Shown here in pieces: positions 14,418 to 23,200 of a stretch of DNA of 37,081 bases. Both the position numbers and the translations under genes were made by a program. Location of the stretch: the IMG/VR virus record IMGVR_UViG_3300020459_000002, positions 1 through 37,081 of that record. One strand, given 5' to 3'. This DNA comes from a virus. Within the stretch, counting starts at the first letter, position 1. Each line of letters begins with the position of its first letter. Below the pieces are notes generated by a model. The model worked only from the letters and a program-made list of their open reading frames with translations. It made no database searches and had not been told where the DNA came from.

Positions 14418-16639
14418 TATCTTAGTCCCCAAGCAAGTATGTTAGCTTTAGTTAAATTACAAGCAGTTCCATCATGTTTAGCATATAGTTTAAATCTAAT
14501 TGCGCTTGTTGTCTTTCCTGTTGCAGATATTTGTGTTGGTATTCTAGCGTTAAGGTGCATATTAGATACATACCAATCTTCATATATATCATGCAATACA
14601 TATTCAGTACCCTCTGTGCTTCCTGTTAATGTACATGCAGTTAACTTTCCATATATACCATCAGATGTACTGCTGAAATATAAACTAGCCATAGCCATAG
14701 CAGCATGGCCCTCTGATGTTGATCCTGTGTTATCTGGTGCTGGTAAATCACAAGTAACTTTTAATACATAAGAAGATGTTAAAGCTGATGAAGCAGATGT
14801 TTCTTCAAAATTTTGTTTGTTAACATCTCCTCTAATTTTATTAGCTTGTAAAGAATCAATAACAGCATCACGAATATTGGTAACACCATTTACAACCTCA
14901 AATGGATTTTTTGCAGTACCAACATTAGTTCTATCTGCTATCCAAAATCTATCAGCATTTACAGCAAATTGTGTAGTTGATCCACTTACTTCATTAGCAC
15001 TTGAAATTAAGCCAAATCCACTAACATAACCATTTGAAGAAATTTTAACAGAGTACTTGCCTTGTATTCCATTAATGCTTTGAGTGTTAGTAGATATTGT
15101 TGTTGTGTTGTTACCTACTGTTGTATTTAATTGTGTAACTGTTGCAGCTTGGGCTTGTGCTGTAGAGTTTGCATTTGCAGCAGTTGTGCTTACAGCATTT
15201 AATTCTGATATTGTAGCCAGTACTCTGTTACCAGTACCACCAGTTACAATAGATTCTAAACTATTTAATCTTGTAGCATGAGATGTTGTAGTACCATTAA
15301 GTGTACTTACAGTAGCGTTTAATGAGTTGTGTTCATTAAGTGTAGCTAATCTTCTTGTAGTTCCATCTGCTTCAAATACTTGTGACTCAAGATTGGTAAT
15401 TCTATTAAGGTCTAATGTTATACTACCAGAACCTTGCACTTGTAATAATTCTAAAGCAGCTACCCTTGATGTTAGTGATGTAGATGCAGAACCATTAACA
15501 GTATTATCTAACGATGATGTTAATGTTTCTAGCGCAGTTATTTTAGTTCCTTGATCAGAGATAATTTGCACACCGTTTTGTGTAATAATGTTTTCAAGAA
15601 CCAAGACTCTGCCATCTACTGTAGAAATATTAGATATTTGATCTTGTAGTGATGTAGATAATTGTGATGTATCTATTCTGTTTGCTGCAGCAGATATATC
15701 AGCAAGTAATTTATCTAAATCTATATTAGCTTGAGTTATTTCTGTACCAGATAAATCAATAATAGTTCCTGATCCAGATGATACTGTTGAGGAAAAATCT
15801 CTTATCTCAATAGAAGCACCAGTAGGTGGAGCAGTTGTAAATGTTATAACATTATCAGATAATGTGTAGTTAGCAACATTCTGTAATACACCATCAATAA
15901 TAACTAATATGGACAAGACACTACTAGGTCTTGCTGATAGAGTTAATGTCGTTTGACCAGAAGAAGTATATGTTGTTGATATAGGTTGAACCCTACCAAA
16001 TACCAAATCCCATGCTGTGCCTGTCCATATCCGTGTTTCTAAAGCTGTTGTATTGTAATATAAATCACCAGTTTCTAATGCAGTACCATCTGGCCTGTTA
16101 GTTAAATCAGTTGTAAAAGCTCCAAGATACTCAGTAATAGCAGATGTTTTAGTGGTGACATTACCAGATGAGTCAAAAGCCAAGAGCTTTCCAGCCCTTG
16201 AAGTCGCAGTAGGTAAATCTCCTGGCGTACCCTCTTGTATAGGTGCTGAAATAGATTGATCAACTTTTAACTCCAAGTCTTGTAAGTTTCTTGTTACCCT
16301 TGATAACTCAACATTGAGGTCTTCAATATCGAAATACCCTCCTGTGTTGTAGTCACTTGTTCTTGATATAGATGTATCTCTGATTATGTCAACGGTCACA
16401 TTACTTTGTGCTGTGGCAAATTCAATAGTAGTAGAACTAGCAGTACCTATATTATTTAATATGTATGCTGTTCCTGTCTGTCCTGATAAAGAAGCTACTT
16501 GTGTAGCCTCTGCATCATTAACAAAAACCTTAATATCCGCAGCTTGTTCAGTAGCAAACGGTACTGAGAATACAGTTTGTGGTGATGTGCCAACAGTATA
16601 TTCTACTCTTGGACTTGTATCTGATACACTTATTGCCAT
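14417..16639 (-). CDS. Tail fibre protein, T7 gp17-like N-terminus, 740 aa
   Basis: The first 110 or so residues match the T7 fibre anchor domain: VEYTVGTSPQTVFSVPF, then IEFATAQSNVTVDIIRDTSI, then YFDIEDLNVELSRVTRNLQD, which attaches fibres to the tail tube. Residues about 215-300 form a second beta domain. Residues 310-520 are a long coiled coil rich in Leu, Thr and Asn. Residues about 535-620 (VNADRFWIADRTNVGTAKNP, then GVTNIRDAVIDSLQANKIRG) resemble the C-terminal region of lambda gpJ-type tail proteins. It probably bridges the tail and the giant collagen-like fibre. The minus-strand GTGCGTT motif lies 33 bases upstream of the start. Confidence 0.85.
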   Translation of the reverse strand: MAISVSDTSPRVEYTVGTSPQTVFSVPFATEQAADIKVFVNDAEATQVASLSGQTGTAYILNNIGTASSTTIEFATAQSNVTVDIIRDTSISRTSDYNTGGYFDIEDLNVELSRVTRNLQDLELKVDQSISAPIQEGTPGDLPTATSRAGKLLAFDSSGNVTTKTSAITEYLGAFTTDLTNRPDGTALETGDLYYNTTALETRIWTGTAWDLVFGRVQPISTTYTSSGQTTLTLSARPSSVLSILVIIDGVLQNVANYTLSDNVITFTTAPPTGASIEIRDFSSTVSSGSGTIIDLSGTEITQANIDLDKLLADISAAANRIDTSQLSTSLQDQISNISTVDGRVLVLENIITQNGVQIISDQGTKITALETLTSSLDNTVNGSASTSLTSRVAALELLQVQGSGSITLDLNRITNLESQVFEADGTTRRLATLNEHNSLNATVSTLNGTTTSHATRLNSLESIVTGGTGNRVLATISELNAVSTTAANANSTAQAQAATVTQLNTTVGNNTTTISTNTQSINGIQGKYSVKISSNGYVSGFGLISSANEVSGSTTQFAVNADRFWIADRTNVGTAKNPFEVVNGVTNIRDAVIDSLQANKIRGDVNKQNFEETSASSALTSSYVLKVTCDLPAPDNTGSTSEGHAAMAMASLYFSSTSDGIYGKLTACTLTGSTEGTEYVLHDIYEDWYVSNMHLNARIPTQISATGKTTSAIRFKLYAKHDGTACNLTKANILAWGLR

Positions 16640-16671
16640 AATGACCTACTTTCCTTAATGTTTATTCTATT

Positions 16672-16680
16672 GCAACGCAC
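16672..16680 (-). promoter_or_regulatory. GTGCGTTGC motif, copy upstream of the tail fibre gene
   Basis: On the minus strand this reads GTGCGTTGC in the 44-base gap before the fibre gene, about 33 bases before its ATG. The same core lies at 27,593-27,600, 30,841-30,848 and 32,932-32,940. A promoter or operator role is inferred from recurrence only. Confidence 0.4.
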
Positions 16681-16683
16681 TTA

Positions 16684-19600
16684 TTAATCTCCTATTAAAA
16701 CATTATCTAAAATAAAATCTTCTGCTTTATTAACTATTGGTTTTGTATAAGGTAAATTCATAAAAGGTAGATTCGATTTTATTAATCTTAATTTATCTGC
16801 TTGTGTATTATCTTCATTAAATAACAAATCTATTGCAGATATAGGTAGGTGCATTGGAGTTCCTCCTAATCTAAATATTCCCTCAGTAGGGTTGGTGTCA
16901 AATTCTGGGTCCAATCCCATAGCTGTTCTAATTGAAATAGGATTATTATGATTTATGTTTGCTGGTAAAAATGGACTTAATGTTTCTATCCAATCATTTG
17001 CGTTAAATGCCCATGATACAACTCCAGTATATTCAGCTGATTTCAATAATTGTTCTTCTATAGGTAATTCAGCTAAGTATGGATTTTTTAAAGTTTGTGA
17101 CATCCAAGCTAATATTATTGCTGCTGTTCCACCAGCTACTCTTGATGTGTGTCTACCTTGAGCATAAGCTCCTAATATTTTTTGTGATGCTCCTACGCCA
17201 AAGTTATAAAACTGGAACATCATAGATATTAATGGTCTATATATTCTAGCAGCATTAGATATTTCAGCTTTATTATCAAAAAATTCTTTTTGTGCTTTTT
17301 CTATTAGTTCAGGATTTTTTGATTTGTTTGCTTTTTGTAAGTTAGCTGTTAATAAATCAGCTTTTTGTTCAGCAATTAATCTTTGTTTAATTCCATATTT
17401 TGTATGTGGTAGTCCTCTCCATACTCCTTTCATCCAGCCCGGTATTTGTGCCATCTGTGGAGTCATAACTATTGTGTTTGTTTCGGCCCATACTGCTGTA
17501 CCAAATTTATCAGCAAGTTCTCTGCCTCTTTTTCCTCTCCATGCGTCAGCATTAATATCAATGTAACCTTTACCATCACCTTTAAGTTCTTTGTAAACAA
17601 CTCCAGAGCCAGGTCTTTGTAGTCCTATATCTAATATATCTCTTTTTGAAAAACCATACATACTTAATATATCGTATTCTTTTTGTCTGTGAGCTGGAAT
17701 ACTGTATACTGGTCTTTTGTTAGCTCCTACATAAGTAACATTCATATCTTTAGCTAATTTTTGCATCCTTGTTATGAATGATTGCATTGACATTTGACCA
17801 GCAAAAGTTTTTAAACCTACAGTTAAAGGACCTAAACCACTATATTTATGTATTTCATTTGCTCCTTTATCAAGTAAACCACTTATTCTGCCACCAGTAG
17901 GGAAAACACCATCATCTTCTATTAGTCTTGCTCCAACACTTGACATAGACATTTCGCTTATAATACCCCATTGTTTTAGTAGTTGCTTATTTTTGCCAAT
18001 TAGTTCTCTAGCTTCTTTTGTTCTATCTAGTAATTCTACCATTTGTTTAAATACTGGTTTAAATCCTTGAGAAGCTAATATGTTAGACATATCTGTTAAA
18101 CTGTTGATACCAAAAAAACCTCCTAAATTTATAGCAGCAACATTCTTTAAATTTCTTGCTGTTTTTGCATCCCATTTATTTCCAGCATCAGGATGTATTA
18201 ATGTTCCTAATAATTGGTCACGCATATCTTCTATGTTTTGTATTTGTAATGTTCTTTGAAATTCTAATTTATCTATTTCATCTTGGTTTTTTGCTCTTAT
18301 TATAGCATCGTCATATATTTCATTAACTCTATTTAATTCTTTTGCCATAGATATATCACCATACTTATTAGCCAATTCTATTCTTGGTGCAATTCTTCTG
18401 TAATATGTTTTAAAAACAATTTCTGGATCAGTTATAGCTATTTTTTTTAATACATGTATTGGTAAGTTTAATGACCTTTCCATTAAAAATCCTGATCCTT
18501 TTCTTACAGTACCAGATGTATTTTGAAAATTACCACTACCCTCTCTAAGCATGTTTTCTACAGTTTTTTTTGCTCTTTCTAATGCTTCTTCTCTTGATCC
18601 ACTAAATGTTTTTGCTATTTCATTTGTAACCCATTCTCTATTTCTCTTTATAATATTTGTATCATATATAACAGGAACATAGTCAGATTGAAATTTAGGT
18701 TCAATGTTAGGTTTATAATTTGTTAAGTTATCTTCTTCTTGCTTAAGAAGAATCTTTGTACCCTCTAATTCTTTTGTTAATCTTTGTATAACTTTAGCTC
18801 TACCTTGTTTATTACCTTTACCACTTTTTACACTTTTAAGAGTTTTTTCTAATTTAACTGCTCTGTCTTTTAAATCACCAATAGTTTTTCTTAGTGTAGA
18901 GCTATAGTCGTCATTTAATAATCCGACTCTAATTAAATCTGCTTTAAAGTCATCATAAACAGAACCATATATTTTTGCATTTTTTTGTACTGAGTCATAA
19001 ATTCTTTGTAGTTCATCACGATTTGAAGTGTTTATTAAATCTTGATGTCGATTAAGAAATTCTTCTAGGTTTCTTGATTTATATCCTCTTTCAAAAAATA
19101 CTAAACTTTGTAAATCTCTATAGCTTACAGGAAGTTTCTTTTTTCTTTTCTTTTTAAACATATCTGCAAATCTTGATCCTTGTATATTAATATCTATATC
19201 ACCAGCTGTGCCTGGAAATTTAAAACCCTCTGGAATATCATTAACTTCTAAAAAGACATCGTTAATAGCTTTTTTAACTGTATGTATTTTACCAGCATGA
19301 TTTTTTTGGTACAAAGTATTAACAGATGGAGGAGCTGCATCATCTGTTCTTGTTAAAAGGTAACTATTATCACCAGATAAAGAAACAACAATATCAAGAA
19401 TTTCATTACCCTCTTTTTTAGTTATTCTATTTGAATTAACTAGCACATTAACTAAATCATAAGATTCATCTAACCAACTTCTTTCTAATCCCATTGGAAA
19501 TTTAAACACATTTCTTACATATTTATATCCACCACTATCATCTATTGTTTTTAATACATCATCTTGCCAACCAGTATCAATAGACTTGTTTATGTTATCA

Positions 19601-20427
19601 AAATCTACATCTTGTAGTCTTTGTTTTGATCCTAACATGTACATTTCATTTCTTGGTAAATCTATTAATGAGTTAATTTCATCCCATGAATTATCAAGAA
19701 TATTATCAACATCTTTTGCTCTTAGTTTACTGCTGTATCTTCCTAGTAAACTTCCTATAGTTCCACCAAATAACATACCTCCTGTAAGTGTGTATCTTAA
19801 TTCATCTAATTGTGATGTAGGATCAAGTTTTATTCTTGCAGCTTCCCACGGCAGAATCAATCCTGTTGATCTTGTTCCAGCAATAAAAAAATTTCTTGTC
19901 ATACTGTTAAGACTGTGTACTCCCTTAACAGGATTAAAAAGCATAAGTGGGTCCTGTAATAATGATGTTGACCACAAGAAAAGATTATAACCAAATCCAT
20001 AATCTCCCATTCTTTCTTTAGCAGTTATGTTTTCATATATATTTTCTTGTATAATATTCAGTTCTTGTTCATTTCTGGCTTCACTAATTTGATTCACATA
20101 CCTACCATTTTGATGATACAATAATCTTTTGTCACCTATATCTCTCCAATTTTCATTTTCTACAAACTCTGTATCTACTCCAAACTCTCTAACAGCTTGA
20201 TCTCTATCAATTAATGTTCCAACTTCTGATACAGGCAATGTTGACCAGAATGATCCTAAATCATCCCAAATATCTTTTATGTCATGAATAGCAGTTTGAA
20301 TTGGGCCTTGTTCTTCATACTCGTTTATGTTTTCTGGCATATTTTCTGGAGTTATAGCTTCTTCTCTTGGAGCAAAAATATCTCTTTGTATGCCACCTAC
20401 TCTATTATTTTCATCTATTAATGGCAT
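16684..20427 (-). CDS. Large internal virion protein (T7 gp16-like position), 1,247 aa
   Basis: Third of three successive genes after the tail tubes, in the order T7 uses for gp14, gp15 and gp16. The chain is long, helical and Lys/Glu-rich, with hydrophobic patches near residues 165-235 (LFLWSTSLLQDPLMLFNP, LTGGMLFGGTIGSLLGRY) and about 1080-1125 (MMFQFYNFGVGASQKILGAY) that could enter the host membrane. In T7 this protein is ejected to build the DNA channel. I see no lytic transglycosylase motif at the N-terminus, where T7 gp16 has one. Coupled to the previous gene by TAATG. Confidence 0.74.
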   Translation of the reverse strand: MPLIDENNRVGGIQRDIFAPREEAITPENMPENINEYEEQGPIQTAIHDIKDIWDDLGSFWSTLPVSEVGTLIDRDQAVREFGVDTEFVENENWRDIGDKRLLYHQNGRYVNQISEARNEQELNIIQENIYENITAKERMGDYGFGYNLFLWSTSLLQDPLMLFNPVKGVHSLNSMTRNFFIAGTRSTGLILPWEAARIKLDPTSQLDELRYTLTGGMLFGGTIGSLLGRYSSKLRAKDVDNILDNSWDEINSLIDLPRNEMYMLGSKQRLQDVDFDNINKSIDTGWQDDVLKTIDDSGGYKYVRNVFKFPMGLERSWLDESYDLVNVLVNSNRITKKEGNEILDIVVSLSGDNSYLLTRTDDAAPPSVNTLYQKNHAGKIHTVKKAINDVFLEVNDIPEGFKFPGTAGDIDINIQGSRFADMFKKKRKKKLPVSYRDLQSLVFFERGYKSRNLEEFLNRHQDLINTSNRDELQRIYDSVQKNAKIYGSVYDDFKADLIRVGLLNDDYSSTLRKTIGDLKDRAVKLEKTLKSVKSGKGNKQGRAKVIQRLTKELEGTKILLKQEEDNLTNYKPNIEPKFQSDYVPVIYDTNIIKRNREWVTNEIAKTFSGSREEALERAKKTVENMLREGSGNFQNTSGTVRKGSGFLMERSLNLPIHVLKKIAITDPEIVFKTYYRRIAPRIELANKYGDISMAKELNRVNEIYDDAIIRAKNQDEIDKLEFQRTLQIQNIEDMRDQLLGTLIHPDAGNKWDAKTARNLKNVAAINLGGFFGINSLTDMSNILASQGFKPVFKQMVELLDRTKEARELIGKNKQLLKQWGIISEMSMSSVGARLIEDDGVFPTGGRISGLLDKGANEIHKYSGLGPLTVGLKTFAGQMSMQSFITRMQKLAKDMNVTYVGANKRPVYSIPAHRQKEYDILSMYGFSKRDILDIGLQRPGSGVVYKELKGDGKGYIDINADAWRGKRGRELADKFGTAVWAETNTIVMTPQMAQIPGWMKGVWRGLPHTKYGIKQRLIAEQKADLLTANLQKANKSKNPELIEKAQKEFFDNKAEISNAARIYRPLISMMFQFYNFGVGASQKILGAYAQGRHTSRVAGGTAAIILAWMSQTLKNPYLAELPIEEQLLKSAEYTGVVSWAFNANDWIETLSPFLPANINHNNPISIRTAMGLDPEFDTNPTEGIFRLGGTPMHLPISAIDLLFNEDNTQADKLRLIKSNLPFMNLPYTKPIVNKAEDFILDNVLIGD

Positions 20428-22778
20428 TAAAATTCCAACTGTGTACTAAAACTAAACGGATCAATTATCTCTCTTATAGACTGCTCTTGTTGATTACCCT
20501 TTATTAGGTTTTCCCTCATGCGTTCTTTTAGTTCTTTTTCTGATAAACCTATATCGCCCTTGTCGTACCATAGTATATTTTTTCTTGTACCATTTTCTGC
20601 TGTTCTATATGCTGGTATTGAAACCCCACTTGAATCTTCTATATATACTTTAAAAGCTCTAACAGGATGTTGTTCACCATTATGCTCTACTATAGTTTCA
20701 CTAACATACTCTAGCTGCAAATCATCTTTATCAAAAATTATAGTGTTTTCTATAGAAGCTATTATTTTATCTGCGCTTTTGTTAAGTATTGTTTCTTGCT
20801 TTTCTGGATTAGAGTTTAATGTTTTTAATGTTACTGGCATCCTTTCTTTTAAAACAAATTTATTTCTGCTATTTGGATCATATTGAAATTTATTGCTGAA
20901 CTTTTGAATAGCGTGTACTGTAAATTTTTTTATATCATTGTAGTTTATAGCCTCTTGGTTATCACCTAAATCATTATCTAATTGCATGCTAACCATTTTT
21001 ACAATTTCGCTTTTTATAAATTCAGCAAAGACTGGATTGCCAGTAGAAAGTATTTGAGAAAATTTTCCTACTTGTTCGTCTTTTACATTACCAAATAAAC
21101 TTACATCCATATTTAATTTTTTTGCTATTACTACTGTATCTTCTTTTTCAAGTATATTTAATCCGTCTGCAAGAACATCAGTAAATGATCTTTCATCACC
21201 AACTCCAAATCTATCATTACTAGAACCACCAAGTAATGATTGTAAATTTACTGCAAAATCATTACCACCACCTCGACTTGCTCCAAGTACTTCTAAAGAG
21301 CTTATGTCTATTGGGTGTTGTTCTCCGCTAAGAAATTTTCTTATTGCCTCGTATGTATTAGCACCTGGCAAAGTTTGTAATTCTGGATCAATTCTGTAAT
21401 GATCTAATAGAGCTTCTAGCATTTTAGCATTTTTACTATCACCAAAATTAATTTGTGAATCATTTTGTAGTTCTATCATGTCAAATCTTTGTAATGCACT
21501 CATTGTCATTTGACCATCAACATCATTGTTAAGCGCATTAATAATTGCGTCAGAACCTTTATTCCCTACATAGTTTGATTGAAGTGCTGTTGTTGAGAAA
21601 AAATCTATAGTAGCTGCATTTTTTTCCTTTGGTGTTCCTCCAAAATTTTCTCCTACAAGTATTTCTTCAATAACTGTTTCTGCTACTTTTTCTATTGAGC
21701 TGATTTGAATATCAGAATATGACGCATTACCATTACCATCACTAAGATAATTAACTCCTACAAGCTGTGTTTTATTTGCAGCTACAAATTTTTGTAGCAA
21801 AGTATTTAATTCGTTATGTACTTGTTGTGTTATTCCATAATCATCTAAATCATTTAAAGAAATATTTTTTTTCCCAACTTGTACTTCACCTACAGAATTA
21901 TTTATCAAACCAACCCATGAATTTACATAATCTATTCCTAGCCCACCATCTTTAAATGCTTCTTTAATTATACCAGAGTATACTATTTGTATGTTATCTG
22001 ATGGTACTTTGCCTGGCATGTATGCTTTTTCAATGTCTTCAGCTAAATCTTTTCTATTTTTTTCAAAATCTTTATTATGCTCAAGCAAACCAATTAACCC
22101 ATTATTATCTAATGCAGTTTGAGCATCGTTAACATAAGATGCTGTATGATTATTCCATTGTGCTACTTGCGATTTTCTTAATACACTTGCTTCATGTCTT
22201 TGTCTTAAGCCATTTACATGATTTATCATCTTGTTTTTGAGTTGTGTATCTATAGCATTTTTTACTTTTTGATTTGTTATGGAATCATATTCTGGATCAT
22301 CAACTGTATTTCTTATATTTTCGTACTCAGCATCAATATTAAAGTCTCTTAAGTTATTTCCAAAATCTTCAGTACCAATTAACCCTATGTTAAAAGCTTC
22401 TGGTAAATATTTTGAAGCAACATTAGACCAATATTTTGTAGCTATATTGTTTGCTTGAATATCTAATCCTTCATTGTAACCTTTTGTTTGCCATTTATTA
22501 ACTAATATAGCTAGTTCTTTTGGATCGTTAATTGAATTTGATATTGTTTCTACACTTGATATTTCATCTCTATTTATCATACCATCTACATTATAATATT
22601 CTACAGAACGCCCACTTCCGCTACTTTTATTTGCATCTGTTATTGCTTGTGTCATTACATCTCCAACACCAGATATAGCTTGACCAACTTGTTTTGCTGA
22701 TTCTAAACCTATGTAACTTTTACCTACTGATATATTGCCGATAGATGATACTGTTCTTTTATTTTTTATTGTAGCCAT
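20427..22778 (-). CDS. Internal virion protein (T7 gp15-like position), 783 aa
   Basis: A long helical protein with no catalytic motif, encoded between the gp14-like and gp16-like proteins and coupled to both by one-base TAATG overlaps. The N-terminus is polar and Gly/Ser-rich (MATIKNKRTVSSIGNISVGK), followed by helical repeats rich in Asn and Asp. In T7-like phages this position encodes the protein that, after ejection, spans the periplasm. The assignment rests on gene order and size (T7 gp15 is 747 residues). Confidence 0.7.
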   Translation of the reverse strand: MATIKNKRTVSSIGNISVGKSYIGLESAKQVGQAISGVGDVMTQAITDANKSSGSGRSVEYYNVDGMINRDEISSVETISNSINDPKELAILVNKWQTKGYNEGLDIQANNIATKYWSNVASKYLPEAFNIGLIGTEDFGNNLRDFNIDAEYENIRNTVDDPEYDSITNQKVKNAIDTQLKNKMINHVNGLRQRHEASVLRKSQVAQWNNHTASYVNDAQTALDNNGLIGLLEHNKDFEKNRKDLAEDIEKAYMPGKVPSDNIQIVYSGIIKEAFKDGGLGIDYVNSWVGLINNSVGEVQVGKKNISLNDLDDYGITQQVHNELNTLLQKFVAANKTQLVGVNYLSDGNGNASYSDIQISSIEKVAETVIEEILVGENFGGTPKEKNAATIDFFSTTALQSNYVGNKGSDAIINALNNDVDGQMTMSALQRFDMIELQNDSQINFGDSKNAKMLEALLDHYRIDPELQTLPGANTYEAIRKFLSGEQHPIDISSLEVLGASRGGGNDFAVNLQSLLGGSSNDRFGVGDERSFTDVLADGLNILEKEDTVVIAKKLNMDVSLFGNVKDEQVGKFSQILSTGNPVFAEFIKSEIVKMVSMQLDNDLGDNQEAINYNDIKKFTVHAIQKFSNKFQYDPNSRNKFVLKERMPVTLKTLNSNPEKQETILNKSADKIIASIENTIIFDKDDLQLEYVSETIVEHNGEQHPVRAFKVYIEDSSGVSIPAYRTAENGTRKNILWYDKGDIGLSEKELKERMRENLIKGNQQEQSIREIIDPFSFSTQLEF

Positions 22779-23200
22779 TATGAGTTCTTATACTTTGCGT
22801 ACCCTCCAGCTAATGTTCCACCAGCTTGTATTAGTGATGCTCTTTGTTGCATTTTTCCACCTTGTAATACACCTATTCTTGTTCTTCTTAATGAATCAAG
22901 TTCAAGTAAAGATTTAGTTTTTGCTACTTGTACATCCTTGCTTAAGTTTTTTTGGTTATCTTCTAATGCAGCAAGATCAGATTCTCCTCCTTGCATCATA
23001 GTTAAATTAGCTTGAGTAATTTCATTATTTGCTCTTACTATTTTATTTTCTTCTGCTATTGCATTTAAAATTTGATTTTGTTCTTGCACTCTTAATTCTT
23101 GGGCTTGTGCTTTAGCTGATGCTTTTGCAGCTTTACCAGCATAAATTTGTCCATAAGCAGATACACCAGCAGCAAATAAAAACCATAAAGGATTAGCCAT
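22778..23200 (-). CDS. Internal virion protein (T7 gp14-like), 140 aa
   Basis: A short protein with a hydrophobic N-terminus (MANPLWFLFAAGVSAYGQIY) followed by a long alanine/glutamine-rich helix (KASAKAQAQELRVQEQNQIL) and a second helix with LLELDSLRRTR. T7-type gp14 proteins have the same plan and form a pore in the outer membrane after ejection. It is the first of three internal virion genes and is coupled to the tail tube B gene by TAATG. Confidence 0.74.
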   Translation of the reverse strand: MANPLWFLFAAGVSAYGQIYAGKAAKASAKAQAQELRVQEQNQILNAIAEENKIVRANNEITQANLTMMQGGESDLAALEDNQKNLSKDVQVAKTKSLLELDSLRRTRIGVLQGGKMQQRASLIQAGGTLAGGYAKYKNS